A DNA stretch of 64,000 bases, from NCBI GenBank assembly GCA_946800325.1, contig OX326956.1, positions 10,457,167 through 10,521,166 on the forward strand. The letters are read 5' to 3'. Below are positions 42,573 to 56,750 of the stretch, in pieces. The notes below the pieces were generated by a model that did no database searches, was not told the DNA's origin, and was given only the letters and a program-made list of their open reading frames with translations. Position 1 is the first letter of the stretch. Each line of letters starts with the position of its first letter. This DNA comes from Luzula sylvatica (Eukaryota > Streptophyta > Magnoliopsida > Poales > Juncaceae). The position numbers and the translations under genes are program-made.

Positions 42573-45500
42573 CTTTATCAGCGATGCTTAGGGAGCCAAC
42601 AAGGAGTTGAAGAAGCACAGGTCCAAGCTCAGTAGCTTATTTTCATACATAATACGGCTTCTGGAATCTGCACTTCTTAAATCTCAAATTCGTTTTAGGT
42701 GAAGAAACATGGATAAGCCTTGGAAAATTCGGTATAATACACATCGGGCCCTCGGCTTAAGTAAGTATCCTTAAAAAAGCCTCGAAATATCCTTTGCCCT
42801 CAGAATTCACCACCACTTCCTCTATATTTTAATTATTTTAATTAACATATTTAATTATCGTGATAATTAATAAAAAAATACGATAAATAATAATTAACTA
42901 ATATTAATTATGTATTAATTAATTATTAATTATTTTGTTTGTGGATTCAATTCTTATTAACATTAATAAATGGAGGACATATGAACATTCTTCATTTATT
43001 ATAAAAAAAAATTCAATTATTAGTTTCTTATTAATTACCCAAAAATGATAGGTTTGCAGAATTAAACCAACGAATTATTCCCGAAGTATTTTGATGGTAA
43101 AATTTAATTGGTATTCATTTGAGATCCACGTTCAATTCATATGTAAAACATAATTTCGGAAATAGATTTGTGATTTTATACTTTTTGTTAATTACCATAT
43201 TTATCAAGTGTGCTAATTAGAAAATAGATGATGTGGTGGTAAATTCTGGAGGCAGGATAAATGGCCTCAACTATAAATAAAAGGAATTTTTTTTATACCT
43301 AGCATCCAAAAAAGAGCTCAATTTGTAAGAATAGCTACCAAACTTCCAAATTTACAAATTTAGCTTTTTCACGAGAGATTTGAAAGTTAATTAAATCACT
43401 TTCGCCAAACCTTCTGGTGAAAGAGGGAAATGATATTTTTTTATCATTTATTATAATTATTTTCATTTTAAAGTAGCAAAAATATTTGCATTTTCGTCAT
43501 CTCTGTTGGCAAAAGTGCAGGTACCAGCACGTGTTATGGGACTTTTTTGAAAGATTATAGGGACTTATACGTAAGTATGGCATTATTTTTTACAGATATC
43601 TCCAAATTAAATTATTTTTTTGGTTTCTAGATTTGTTATTGTGTGTGAAATGATTGTGTGAAATTGGAGAGATTTATCTTGAATTTCCAATTCATTTATA
43701 GTTTTCTATTAATAGTGGATTTATGTGAAAAATCAAAATATTTAAAAATATTATGCAATAATAATTTAAATATTTTATTTTTAGATTAAAAAAAACTTTA
43801 AATATAGAAAAGGATTATATTATATTAAAGAGAAATGATTATGTCATCCCATGGTTTGCAAGTCTAGGTTGTATTTAATAGAAAAACGATACGTGACAGT
43901 TTGATTTTTTTTCAATTTTGAATGCATTTTGTAAATTTCATGCGCACTCCAAAGTGCATGTCGTCCCTCGTCCAAATTTATGTTTTTTACATGTATCATA
44001 CTTTTGTAAATGTATGTTATATATTGTTACATGTATGTTTAAAATGAATGGTATATTTTTTAGATGTATGTTGTATATTTTCACATGTATAATATATATT
44101 TATGTGTTATATATTATTAGATGTATTTTATTCTTTTAAAATGTATGATATACATTTTTAAGTATAATATATGTTATATTTTTTACATGGGTGCTATATA
44201 TATTCTTTTAGGTGTATGATGTTTTTTTATATACAATACATTTATAAATATTTGTATGTACGATGTAAATGTATGTGATATATTTTTATATGTTATAGAT
44301 TTTTAGATGTATAATATTCATTTTTTAAATAAAATATATGGTATATTCTTTACAGTGTCATATATTTTTTTAGATGTATTGTATATACAATACATCTATA
44401 GATGTATTTTTTATATTTTTTTATGTGTATGATACATTGATACATCTGTTATAGCCTTTTTTACACGAGTAACATTGTGTAAAATAAATTTGGACTAGAT
44501 TTATACATTTGTATAAAAATTATACATTTTTGCGACGCGGGTTTGGAGTGTCAAAATGCGATCAAAATTAAAAAAAAAAAAAAAAAAAATCAAACTGTCA
44601 CGTGTTGCTCCAACATTTAATTGGACAACCCCGGACGTGTTCAATATTGGAGGGTTCTACTCGGTCCATATATCAAAATATCCTAGATTTCATTTTATTT
44701 GATTTATTATTTCTGTTCTACATCTATTTATTTTGTTTATTAGTTTAATAAAAAATAACATACGTAAAATTGAATATGTAGTTTATTGCGTAACTGGATG
44801 ACAACACCGATATACGGTAAACAAAACCTCATATCACACTTTTGCACAGGATAAATTGAAGGAGAATTCTTGAAAAAAAACCAAACTTTTCTGAAAATTT
44901 TCAGAACTCCCATCATTATTGTGATTCTTTCAAAAACCCCTTATAAAGTGGTTTGATTATTTTTGAACTCTTTATGGGTTTAAGTGTAATTTTTGTCATC
45001 CAACAATAATCATATTCACTAAAATACCCCTTTCATTTGATATTTTTCATATTTATTTTATTCAATTAAATAGTTTTCAACATAATATTTTATGATATTA
45101 TTTGAACGATATATATCTATGATATTTTTTGCAATGCATTCATTTATTTTATTATATTATATATATTTAAAAAAGTACTTTTATGTAAATTATAAATTTA
45201 ATTTTACATAAATATTATTATTGTTGTTGTTGTTGTTGTTTTGTTTTATGATTGTATTCTATTTATTTATAATATTAATTGAAAAATATAATTTGTTATT
45301 TATTATTTTGGTCTGAACAAAAATAAAAAATAAAACTGTGAGGTTATTTTAACACAAATAAAATGATTGATGAAAAAAGTTATATTTAACCCCATAGGGG
45401 TTAAAAAATTATTCAAATCATTTTATATGGGACGTTTTGAAGGAATCTCAAAAGTGAGGATTTTCAATAATTTTCAAAAGAGTTGCGGGGTTTATTTGAA

Positions 45501-45806
45501 AAATTCCCCTAAATAAAACCTCACATTGAGTATTTTTAAACTATGTAAGGTTTAGGTTTTCTTTTTCTTTTCTTTTCTTTTTTAAAAATCTCCAAACACA
45601 AAAGTCACATTTAAACCAATTTTCCAAAATTATATTCAAGTTAGAATAATTATATTTAAGTAGGTCCAGGAGACTATCCTACTACACAACATAATAGTAT
45701 TTATCTTATTACATCAACCAATAGGCAGGAGAGTAGTATCCTACACGACATACTCGAGACAATCAGAATATACCAAAATATTCAGCAAGCACCCAAAATC
45801 AATATT
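42573..45806. other. AT-rich intergenic region between PPR and CDC20 genes
   Basis: No gene seen. From 43970 to 44460 words such as ATGTATGATATATTTTT and TTTTACATGTAT recur every ~30-40 bases. An inverted-repeat element lies at 44862-45510. From about 44750 (outside that element) the flank resembles the one downstream of the second CDC20 gene, at about 62910-63290. Confidence 0.6.
44862..45510. mobile_element. Inverted-repeat element (Mutator-like MITE?)
   Basis: The left ~130 bases (AGGAGAATTCTTGAAAAA...) match, as an imperfect inverted repeat, the right ~125 bases (...TTTGAAAAATTCCCCT). The interior is AT-rich, includes a (TTG)n run near 45220, and has no ORF. A clear target duplication was not found. 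Long terminal repeats favour a MULE-type MITE, but this is unsure. Confidence 0.5.
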
Positions 45807-47715
45807 TCAGCGAATATGGCTGTATCTATTGGTGGGACCCACAACACGAATGCTCTTCGCAGCAGGTCTTTTATCTTCTTCGGGAGTTCCAAATACATTC
45901 CAAAACCTAAGCGTCTCGTCTCCAGCAGCCGAAGCAACAGTACACCCATCAGGACTCTACAAATTTAAACCAACACAAATTACAAAAATTCCAGGATTTA
46001 ATTGCATAATCATATTTACATACCTGAGCCATGAAGAGGACACGAGAGGTATGACCACGGAGCTCGGTCATCTTAGTCATAGAGGGATACTTCCAAAGAG
46101 TGAGTTGGTTATCTGTGAAGCCATGCGAGCTCAACAATTCCTTCTCATTCTTATTCCACAGTAAAGAGCACACCTGAGACCCCGTATCCACCGAATTCAA
46201 ACACGCTCCTGTTCACAAGTTTGTCAGATTGAGTGACATCATCAATAATAACAGAATTCAGTTATGAATAATACCTGTATTGACATTCCAGAATTTAATG
46301 CACTTGTCGCTCCCTCCTCCACCAGAGGCAATCGTGTTGCTCTGATAAGGGTACCAAGCGAGGGCTTTAACTGCGGCAGTGTGATCGCTGAGTCTGTGAA
46401 CAGGAGCGGACGAAGAGAGGTTCCAAATATGGAGAAGATTATCATTCCCTCCTGACGCCAGGCGTTGACCACAGTTTGACCATTTTAGACCGCACACTTC
46501 CTGAGTGTGTGCTCTGAAGGTACTGATTGCGTGAGTCCTAATTCTGACGTCATTGTTGACGATCGAGCCGTCCATGCTGCCACTTGACAGAAGGTGATTG
46601 TTCCATGACAAGGAGCCCACTCTGGATGAATGCATCCCTCTTAGTGTCCTCACCTGAAGTTAAAACTTAAAATATTAAAATAACTTTATTATAAATTGAA
46701 TTATTAAGTTTGGTAATAGTAAGTTAATTAAATAATTACCAGCTTATTAATGGAAGCATCCCAGAGTTGAATACGAGAAGAATCGACACCAATGGCAATG
46801 TGATGACCATCTGGTGCCCAATTCACACTTGTGACTGGACCAGAGTCCTCGTCTACTGTTACTAGCTCAGAAGTGGATCCATTTGTGCCGTTCCATAAAT
46901 AAACAGTGTTGCCAAGAGCGATTGATAACAAATTGCTGTTTCCCCAATCTAATAGATTCAGATAATAATCGTCTACTATTTCTGGTGCATCTAGAACTCT
47001 TTCCGCAGACTGGATAATTTCAGAAAAGAAGAAAAATTAATAGAGATATTGAAATTGAAAAGAATTAGCAGAAATAAATGAGTAGTATACTTGAGGAATG
47101 TGTCTGTGTTTCTTTGCTGGTACAGCTTGAGTGGTACTGTTGAGATCTGAAGATTTCATTGGAGATGGGCGCTTGCTTCTGAAAGAGAGGATGCGAGTTC
47201 TGCCCTTTAGCATGGTTTCAGCAAGAACCCTTCTGTAGGCCTCTTTTGCAGGGGATACTGGTATTCCATTGTTCTCCTTCTCCTTTTCCGGCTCTGTGAG
47301 GAGATAGCGAGCTATATCCATGTCCATTGCTGCTCTATTCGGAATGAATCTATCTCCCTGCAATTGATTAAACCAAAACGAAAAGAAGTCATTAATTAAG
47401 ACCAGATTTGAAAATATCTACAAGAAAATCTTCTGATCTGCAGTTATTGAAACCAATATTCCTTAAAACTGAATAGATCTTGGCAAAATAAAGATGAAAT
47501 CGTGCAAAATTCATCAAAGTATAAAACGAAATCAAACAGTTTTGCAAAGAAGAACAAATAATAGTGTACAATGAAAATCTTACATAGGTGCGGGTAGAAG
47601 ATGTGCGAAATAAAGAATGCAGAGGAGGAATATACGGTCTGGGTCCCATATCCCTAAGAGCGTGACGACTATCACCCCTTTTCTTCCCAGAAGAAATCGA
47701 GGTGCCTTCGTCCAT
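45807..47715 (-). CDS. CDC20: CDC20, activator of the anaphase-promoting complex (six exons)
   Basis: A WD40 protein that recruits cyclin B and other substrates to APC/C in mitosis. Exons: 47715-47584, 47357-47091, 47009-46740, 46653-46275, 46208-46024, 45956-45807. All introns are GT...AG and total coding length is 1383 nt (460 aa). C-box DRFIPNR is at 46-52 (the CDC20 form; CDH1/FZR usually has DRFIPSR). A KEN motif is at 71-73. Seven WD40 repeats span about 150-440 (for example [57 protein letters not shown]). The C-terminal Ile-Arg tail (YSHIR) docks on APC/C. A possible 5' UTR intron ends at 47737. It looks intact. Paralogue at 63294. Confidence 0.95.
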
Positions 47716-49299
47716 GGTTAAACAACAAGAAAAGGCCTGCAATCACAAAAGATTCGTTCAATATAAATAAAAATCGAAGTAATTAATAAGAAAAACTAAA
47801 GATCAGAGAACGCAGATAGAATATTTTGCTCCTCCTCGAAGTGCAAATCTTAACGGACAAGAAAGAGAGATTAGTCAGTCTACTTGAATTTGAATTGAAG
47901 AGAGCGCGAGATGATTCGATCGTAATTTGAGAGGGAGCAATAAGTGAAAGTGAAGAAAGAAGGATCGTGTGAGAATATGAAGAAGGCTAAGGCGGTTTGG
48001 ACTTCAATCGTATTCGTCGCAAGTACACTAGTAATCTCGATGTTACCGTTAGAATCAATTTGGTTGCATCGATCTGATTTTAAAACCGAGAACTTAATTC
48101 GCGACTCTTGTTCTATAAACTCGGACATACTTTCCCGGTTTCAAATCGAGAAATACAAATCCCGTTCTGTCCAATTAGTATCTCCAGTTTAACACCACTG
48201 GAGACGGTATGAAACATCAGATATGAGATGAGATTATCTCCTTGTCCTTTTATTTCGAGTATATATTACAGGGTTATTTTTTCAAACAGACTCTAACTTT
48301 CAGACTTTCAGTAAATTACGGAGAATCTCTTTTCTTATTAAATTCTCTCAAAAATTATTTATATGTTATATGTTTGCTTTCTCCAAAAACCTCCTAATTT
48401 TTTTACATTTCCTCAAAAAAAAAATTATTTTCTTGTTATGTTTTTAAAAATGACAATTATACTCCCCATAATTTTATTTTAAAAATCTTCGTAACTTTAC
48501 AAATAATCCATAAATATAAAAATACAAAGATAAAATCATTAATAAAAATAAATAATACATAGATATTAAAATATCATTTTTCAACCTTTTCAACATATTT
48601 GTACAAAAAAATTGAAAAAAAATTGTTTCTAAAATCATATTTATTTCCAATTTATTCCATTATAATACTACAAAATTAAAATCAAGATTTTAATTTAAAA
48701 ATTCCCATGATTTGAAATTAATATAAATGTTAATAATATTATATAAAAATACATAAAAACGTACAATAATTTTTCAAAAATATATATTAATTTTAATTTC
48801 GAAAAGATATCACAATTGTTGAAAAGATATAATAATATTTTTCAAAATGATATAGTAATATCTATGTATTATTTATTTTAATATTTCAATATCTACGTAT
48901 TTTTTGCATATTAAATGTGTATCATTTGGTAGATTTCAAGTTACAATAATATTGTAGTTATTATAAAATAATTGAGAAGAAATATTCATTGGCATGTAAA
49001 TATTTCCGTTTTAATGAGAAACATTAATTATTCCAACTGATGTAATTATTTCTTCAATTTTCATCTCACTAGAAAAAGAAATATAATGGCATTTTAGTCC
49101 CCTTCTCTCTCATACAAATAACACATATTCTCTTCAAAAATACATACTGGGCCGTTCGGCAGAACAGAGTGCAATAGAGAATTAAATGAGTTAATTCACT
49201 CTAATCCTGCCGAAATTTAATCGGTTTAGTCTATTCCATATAAAATATGGAATAGATCTATTCCATGATTCCATCTAGTTGTTCTTTATTTTGAATCAA

Positions 49300-49527
49300 T
49301 TTACCCCTTACTATTATTATTTTTATTATTATTGTTATTATTGTTGTTATTATTGTTATTATTATTGTTGTTATTATTGTTATTATTATTATTAATGTTG
49401 TTATTATTATTATTATATTATTATTATTAGTGTTGTTGTTGTTATTATTATTATTATTATATGATTATTATTATCAATATTCTTATTATTATTAATATAA
49501 TTATTATTATTATTATTATTATTATTA

Positions 49528-49574
<47 letters not shown>

Positions 49575-49577
49575 TGA
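49300..49577. repeat. (TTA)n / (TTG)n trinucleotide microsatellite
   Basis: About 280 bases of ATT and TTG trinucleotides, with the last ~75 bases almost pure ATT. Confidence 0.95.
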
Positions 49578-51239
49578 TTGATTTGATTTTAATTAGAAAA
49601 AAAAAGTTATACGATAAGGGCATTTTGGTCATTAGCACCATTCATTTTTTAAAAACCTACATTATTATTCCATTAGCTTTGAGGAACAATATTGGAATAA
49701 AATGGTTTAATTGGCTATTCATTATTCCTCTATTCCTCTATTCCTTTATAATCCTAAGAAAATAAAATTGGTTCGAAGAATAAAATTGAAGATCTAATCA
49801 AGTGATTTTAAATACATATTGCAATATAAGGTAATATTATCTATAAATAAGTTGTTTTAAATGGAAAAATTCGAGCAATCAGCAATTGCTGATTCCTCCC
49901 TCAAAAAAATAGAAGATAATATTGCAAGAATAAAATAACTTGATTTTTTCGCATATCTTCTATATTTTATGTTTACTTAACTTATTTTTGTGTATATTAT
50001 TTGTTTTATTTCATCTTAGTTTTATTAATCCGGATTTGAATTTAGTATAATATAGTACTATTTTGATTCATCATTAATATTTTGGTTGATGATGATTAAC
50101 ATTTGCATAGCTACGGATAATTCATTTTTTTGTTGTATATTTAAAATGAATGTTTATGATTACACTGATTAAAATGAACAAAATATACGCTATCAATTAA
50201 GTTATATCCTTTTATTTAGAAGATCATGTTTGTTAGATTAGTTTTCAAGTTAATATTCATTTGTCATAGAATTTTACGATTCAAAATATGATTTTACGAT
50301 CCGATTCGATTCTATCCCTAAACGATTCAAGGTAGAATCCCGATTCTGATAACCTTGGAAATAAATAAACGGCAATCCCTACACAAAAGGAGAAAATCTA
50401 CTTTTAGGGTAGAAGTGGATGGATCACGCATATACATTCAGATTTGTTTCCTCATACTCTTAATTTTATTATTATTATAATTAATTATATTTATTGAATT
50501 TTTATAAATTATTACAACAATAGAAGTATCGTATCTTATGTTTTTTTTTGAAATTGATGCATAGTCTTGTTAGTATCGTGTCGGATACGATATCCGTATA
50601 TTGTATCCATGCAACAAAGAACATTCATCATCAGATTCATTCTTTCTTCTTGGGTGCAAATGTTACATCTGTTCGGTAAAATTTCAATCTCTTTTAATAT
50701 AGTTTCTGATCGATTACTTTATTTTCTTTTATATATGTTTAGAAAAAAAATGTATTACACACAACCTACAATCAGCCATACAATACACGAATACATACAT
50801 ACATGATAAGTTCTGTTCACTTATATTTACATTTAAAAGCGCCAACCTTTGTTTTACAAGGTTGTCTAAAATGTTTAATGAGCCACACAAAAAAATTACG
50901 AGGAATTTGCAGTATTTATATTGATTATTCTTCACAAATCAATATAACTAGGATTTCAATTTTGATTCTTCATATTTATCTTTTACTTTTAGCAACAAAA
51001 AATATTAAAAATACAAGAAAGAATATTATTACATAGATAAAGGTGGGTATAAGTTTTTTGAGGAATAATAAGTTATCTCTATTATTCCTTATTTTTGGAA
51101 TGGTGTTTGGTATGGATGTATGGATAAATTTTGGAATAGTGTTGATTTAAAAATAGAATATTTTGAAGTGACCAAAATACCCTTTTTGTTTATAAATTTG
51201 AAATTAATATGTTAAATTATAAAGTTTTGATTATAATTC

Positions 51240-52177
51240 AAACTAAATTATATTATATTATATTATAATATATTATGTTATATTATATTATGTTATTATA
51301 TTTTATAATATAATATAATATACTATAATTTATTATCATATTATATTATAATAATATATTATATTATATTATATTAAAAACATACTACAAAATAATATAA
51401 TATATTATATTAAAAACATATCATAATATTATATTATATTATTTTATATTATATTATCTAATATTATATTATATTATATTAAAATATATTATATTACATT
51501 ATATTATATTGCACATGTCATACTATATTAAAATATATTATATTACATTATATTATATTGCACATGCATGTCATACTATATTATATTATATTAAATATAT
51601 TGAATATATTAATTAATATTATTTTTTATTATATTGTACTATATTGTATTATATTATTTTATATTATATTATATTATGTTATATTATGTTATATTATATT
51701 ATATTATATTTATATTAAAATATTTTAGATTATATTGTATTATGTTATTTTAGATTATATAATATCATATCATATTATATCATATCATATCATTATATTA
51801 TTATATACTATATATATTATATTATATTACATTACTTTATTTTAAACTATATTATATTATACTATAGTATATTATATAATTATTATATTATATTACATTA
51901 CATTATGTTATATTATATTATTTCGTATCGTATTATATCTTATTATATTATATTATATTATATATCGTATCATATTATATTATATTATATTATATATTAT
52001 AGTATACTATACTATAGTATAGTATATGAAATATTAAATTATATTATATGACATATTATTTTATATCATTAGTATAATATATTACAATATATTATATTAT
52101 ATTAAAGTATATTATACTATATTATATCATATTATATTATTATATTTCATATTATATTTCATATTATATTATATTAT
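51240..52177. repeat. TATTA/ATATT pentanucleotide microsatellite
   Basis: About 940 bases made almost only of TATTATATTA-type pentamers with occasional CATGTCATA interruptions. The CACTA element at 52178 inserted into it, and the same repeat continues at 58583-58680. Confidence 0.92.
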
Positions 52178-52194
52178 CACTACAACATATGGGC

Positions 52195-52805
52195 TTTTCA
52201 GCGACGGTACCATATTTTGCGCGACGGGCCGTCGCAAATATCAGGCACTTTCACCGACGGGCCGTAGCTAAATGTGTATTTCCGACGGTAAATATTTCCG
52301 ACGGCCCATAGCAAATACCGTCGGCCCGTCGCAGAAGCAAAGCCCGTAGCTGATAAACACCGACGGCCCGTCGTAGGATCAAAAACCGTCGCTGATGGAC
52401 ACCGACGGCCCGTCGATAAAGTCAAAAACCGTCGTAGAAATACACCGACGGCCCGTCGGAAATGAAGGCCCGTCGCAGAAGGGTTCAAAAAAACCGCCTA
52501 ATTTCAAAACATTTCCGTCGGCCCATCGGCCCGTCGGAAAACCCCAAACACCCGTCGGTAAAGCTCACCGACGGCCCGTCGGTAAACAACGAACCGTCGC
52601 AAATAAGCAACGTCGGCCCGTCGGGAAAAATGGCCCGTCGCTGATAATTTCAAATTCCCGTCAGAAAATTTATCTTTCTCCGTCGGCCCGTCGGCCCAGG
52701 TTAAAAACCGTCGGTAACAATACCGTTGGCCCGTCGGTGAATTATTTACCGTCGCAGAAGCTTACCGACGGCCCGTCGGTGAATTATTTACCGTCGGTGA
52801 AGTTT
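52195..52805. repeat. Left subterminal palindromic repeats of CACTA 2
   Basis: About twenty-five copies of CGACGGCCCGTCG or halves of it (CCGTCGC, GACGGCCCG) in both orientations, spaced 15-35 bases. In En/Spm such subterminal repeats are binding sites for TNPA-type proteins. The open frames across this block on both strands are products of the repeat. Confidence 0.9.
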
Positions 52806-52819
52806 TAGGCCAGCCCATA

Positions 52820-55388
52820 TACACCCTGGCCCGCCCCTCTTCTCTCTCCTCTTCCCCATTCGCCCAGCTGCCCTCCTCTCTCCTTTCTCTCTTTACCCTT
52901 CGCCCAGCCCAGCCCCTCTTCTCCTTCTCTCCTCTTCCCCCTTCGCCCAGCCCAACACCCCCCCCCCCCTTCTCACAGCCCTCTTCCCCTCTCCTCCCCC
53001 TCTCTGCTGTCGCCGTAGCAGCCCCCTACTCTCCTCTTGCCCCTTCGTCCAGCCCTCTCGGTTTGCTCCTCTCGGTTTGCCCCTTCGCCCAGCCCTCTCA
53101 GGTGGATGAATTCCGGCTTGCTCCTCTCGGTTTGAAGGTAAGTTCATTTCTCCATTTGATTAGATTTTTTTTTTGATCTTTCGTGTCGATTTCTAGGCTA
53201 GATTTTGTAATTTGTTTTATTAATCTGTTTTTTTAATCTGTCTTTTTTAATCTATTTTTTTAATCTGTTTTTTTAATCTGTCTTATTTCGCCCAGCCCCT
53301 TCATTCGTATTTCTGTTTTGTAATGTCTTATTTTAGGTCTGATTTTTGAATTGATTTTTTAAATCTGTTTTGTTACATTTATTTTTGAATTGATTGTTGA
53401 ATTAATTTTTTAAATCTGTTTTGTAATGTCTTATTTTAGGTCTGATTTTTTAAAACTGTTTTGAATGGATGTTTTATTTACATCTGATTTTGTAAAAAAA
53501 ATTCGTAAATCTGTTTAAAATCTGTTTTAATTGTGTTTAGTTTAGGTCAGATTTTTTTAATTGGTTTGAAAATTATTTTTGAATATGTTTAATTTAGGTT
53601 TAGTATTTTTTAGTTAATCAGTTTTAAATTTTTTTTTTTGAAAATCTGTCTTGAAGGCATATATCTGAGTGAAATCTGATTTAGATATTTTTTAAATTTG
53701 TTTTTTTAGGTTGAAGTCATAAATCTCGGCTGCTCTCTCGTCACTCTGGTCTGGTGGGGTGGAAAGTCTCCTGCTCTTTATTGGTTGAAGGTATGTTTAT
53801 CTTTCTCAGCTTAGTTAGGTTAGATTTAAATTTAAATTTAGGTTTAATTAGGTTTGAAAAATATTGAATCTGGATTTTACATGAGCATTTTAAATCTGGA
53901 ATTTTAGGATTAAATAATTATTTTATTTAGGAATTTTAAATCTGTTCTAAATTTGATATAGGTATTTTAAATATGGATTTTTAGGGTTTGTAAGTATTTT
54001 AAATCTGTATTTTATATATGTATTTTAAATATGGATTTTTAGGGTTTGTAAGTATTTAAATCTGCTTTAGATGTATTTTTGAACTAGTTTTTTAAATTTT
54101 GGTTTAAATTTTTTTTTTAGGTGGAAGTCCTAAATCTTGGCTGTTCTGTCGTCTCTCGGGTCTGGTGTAAGCCGACAAATCTCTTGCTCTCGGTTGAAGG
54201 TTTGTCTATATATCTCGATTTAGTCAAGTTAGATTTAAATTTAAAAATACGTTTAATTAGGTTTAAAAATATTTGAATCTGGATTTTTCATTAGGATTTT
54301 AAATCTGAAATTTTAGGCTTCAATACCTATTTTTTTTAGGAATTTATGGATTTTTATGGTTTGTTGTTTAAATTTGGAATTTAAAAATATTTTAAATCTG
54401 GATTTTTTTTAATCTGATTTATTTAAAATCTGATTTAAATTAAGTTTAAATCAATTATTTTTAATTTTGTTAATTACGTTTTTTGAAATCTATTTAATTA
54501 GTTCTTATTAATTTAGGAAATTTGGATTTCGGACTTTTTGGCGAATTAATTAATCAACTCCGGACCAAGGTTAATAATAGTTTCATTTTTATAATTTATT
54601 TGTTGATATTGTATGTGTGAAAAATGCGAAGTTTATAACTTAGTTTGGATTTAGGATTTTAGAGTTATTTGGATGTAGAAAAATATTAGTTTTAGATTTA
54701 GGTTTTTATTGTTGTTTTGGATGTAGTACTTTATTTGTTGCGATTATATCTTAGTGTATAAAAATTTAACTATATTTTATTAAAAATGTGTAGTTTTTAT
54801 AAATTATTCGGTTACTGTATGTGTGAAAAATGTGTAGTTTTAGTAAATTGTCAAGTTGTGAAATTAGTAGTAAGTATTTGATAATAAAAAATTAAAAAAC
54901 ATTGAAAAAAGGTTAAAGTCTTAGTATGAATTCAAATAAATTATATAAGTATGAATAAAAAGCATCGAACAAATATATGTATTAAATATATTACATTATT
55001 TAACTAATTATATTTAAAAATTGAGATTTTAAAAATTATGAATTATAATTTAAGCTCTGTTTGTATGTCCAAATTATATATATGTAAGGAAATTAACTAA
55101 ATTTATTATTTTATATGATATTAAAAAATTATATATATTAATTTGTAAAATTATTTCGTGTATACAAATTTAAATTGGTTGTTCAAAATATAAATATAGT
55201 TATGATAGTTTTTTGAAATATATTATATTATTATTTCGTGTTACAAATTTGTACTCCATCCAAACAAATCTTAGTTGTTAGAAACCATTATAAAGGAAAC
55301 TTTGGTTGAGTTTTGGAGTGGAATGGAATTAGGGTTGAGTTTCGGTGTTAGAAACCATTCTAAAGAAACCATTCTAAAGAAATGTTAG
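52820..55388 (+). other. CACTA 2 leader and intron-like region
   Basis: A CT-rich tract (52850-53060) gives way to T-rich, intron-like sequence. Repeated words such as AAATCTGTTTT and TTTAGGTTTAA occur, along with two similar exon-like pieces (TCGGCTGCTCTCTCGTC near 53728 and TTGGCTGTTCTGTCGTC near 54137) each after an AG. No coding domain was recognised. Confidence 0.55.
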
Positions 55389-55529
55389 TTGTTAGAAATC
55401 ATTCTAAAGAAAACACGCGAGTTCAGAACCAGTCAAAAAAAAAAAAAATCATCGGCAGTGTTGTTATTCCAAATTTCTTTTCCCCAATTCATTTTCTTAA
55501 TACCTATTATTTTCAATATTAGAATATCA

Positions 55530-56418
55530 ATGGACACTGATCGTTCTTGGATGTATAATCATTCTCTTACGATTGAGTTTTGGAATGGAATGGTTGATTT
55601 TCTTAATTTTGCATTCGCAAATCTCGAGACATTGCCAATCAATAGCCAAGGAAAACAATGTACATGGTGTCCATGCCTGAATTGTCAAAATTCTTTTCTT
55701 CGTGTTCATGATGACATAGCAACCCATTTAAGTAGTTTCGGTTTTATGCCGGACTACCTAATTTGGACAAAACACGGAGAGGGGGATTCAAATTTCGAAG
55801 TTGGTGGGTCGTCGTCGTTCAGTCCCAATCGGATGGAACAAATGGTTCGTGATGTTGCCGGACCTTCGTTTGATTGGCAAGAAGAAGTAGAGGAGAATGA
55901 GGAACCAAATTCGGAAGCTGCTCGTTTCTTTGAGATGCTTCGAGCTTCTGATGAGACTTTATGGGATGGGCCGGGGTATTCAGAACATTCTCTAATGTCT
56001 GTTGTTACAATGTTGTTGAATGTCAAATCCGATTGTGAAGTTACCAAAGTTGCTTTCGATAGGTTTTTGTACGTAATCAAAAATTTCATTATCCCTCGAA
56101 AAAAATAAGAATAATTTTCCTGAAAATTTCAATGAATCTAAGAAATTCATCAAAGGATTGGGTATGCAGTATGAGAAAATTGATGTATGTCCGGATAACT
56201 GCATGCTTTTTTATGGAAATGATAGTCTCAAAAATAAATGTGATAAATGTAACAAATCTCGTTTCTTACCTATGGAAGAAGGTAAGAAAGGAAAACCTAT
56301 TCCGTGTAAGGTGTTGCGATATCTTCCGATAACTCCTCGGTTACAGAGATTGTACATGGCCAAACAAACTTCTCAACACATGACCTGGCATCAAGGTCCT
56401 CGAGAAATAAAAAATATA
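55530..56418 (+). pseudogene. Truncated, frameshifted TNP2-type CACTA transposase
   Basis: From the ATG at 55530 it reads MDTDRSWMYNHSLTIEFWNG and then FLNFAF, CPCLNCQN, HLSSFGFMPDYLIWTKHGE. This is the transposase-associated N-terminal domain with its Cys-rich knot. The frame ends at a stop after an A run (56099-56108). Shifted by one base it continues as KKFIKGLGMQYEKIDVCPDN and CDKCNKSRFLP to RLQRLYMAKQTSQHMTWHQ, the start of the TNP2 domain. The catalytic core is missing. A final exon-like piece (56466-56549, ETSTRPANFGPANDFLGGFD) ends with a stop. Non-functional. Confidence 0.88.
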
Positions 56419-56549
56419 TAATTATTATAGTAGTATAGTTTCATATAACAATTCATTAAATTCAGGAGACATCGACCCGACCGGCGAATTTTGGTCCGGC
56501 AAATGATTTTCTTGGAGGTTTCGATGGTGATAATTTGAATCAGAATTAG

Positions 56550-56750
56550 AGAGAGTTTATTTGACTGTTGTATTTGGATTGTTGTATTTGTGGATTGTCG
56601 TATCGGATTGTTGTATTTGTGGATTGTGGTTGGATTGTCGTATTCGGATTGTTGTATTTGAATTGTCGTGGTTTTATTTTCTGGATTGTTGTATTTGTGG
56701 TTTGTCGTTGCTTATTTGGATTGTTTGTATTTGTTTAATTGTCGTGGCTT
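56550..56750 (+). repeat. GGATTGTTGTATTTG short tandem repeat (3' UTR-like)
   Basis: GGATTGTTGTATTTGTGG and near copies (GGATTGTCGTAT) recur about nine times directly after the last coding piece of the CACTA element. Confidence 0.75.

Larger units (their letters stand above)
47716..52177. other. Intergenic region rich in microsatellites
   Basis: 47716-48190 is the CDC20 upstream region. Beyond it the DNA is AT-rich with no supportable gene. A sequence at 49150 starting GGGCCGTTCGGCA and the text around 51095-51130 (GGTGTTTGGTATGGATG) resemble PIF/Harbinger-type MITE ends, but no matching pair with a duplication was confirmed. Confidence 0.5.

Noticed and set aside
44862..45510. A flanking AAA(C/T)AAAACCTCA match as target duplication
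   Set aside because: The match lies ~30 bases outside the left inverted-repeat start, so it does not fit the element ends.
49150..51130. A Harbinger-type MITE between GGGCCGTTCGGCA and GGTGTTTGG
   Set aside because: The two ends are not inverted copies of each other and no TTA/TAA duplication pairs them.
52395..52808. A 137-codon frame rich in GPS/RRPVG, and antisense frames nearby
   Set aside because: It is a read-through of the CGACGGCCCGTCGG subterminal repeats of the CACTA element, in more than one frame and strand.
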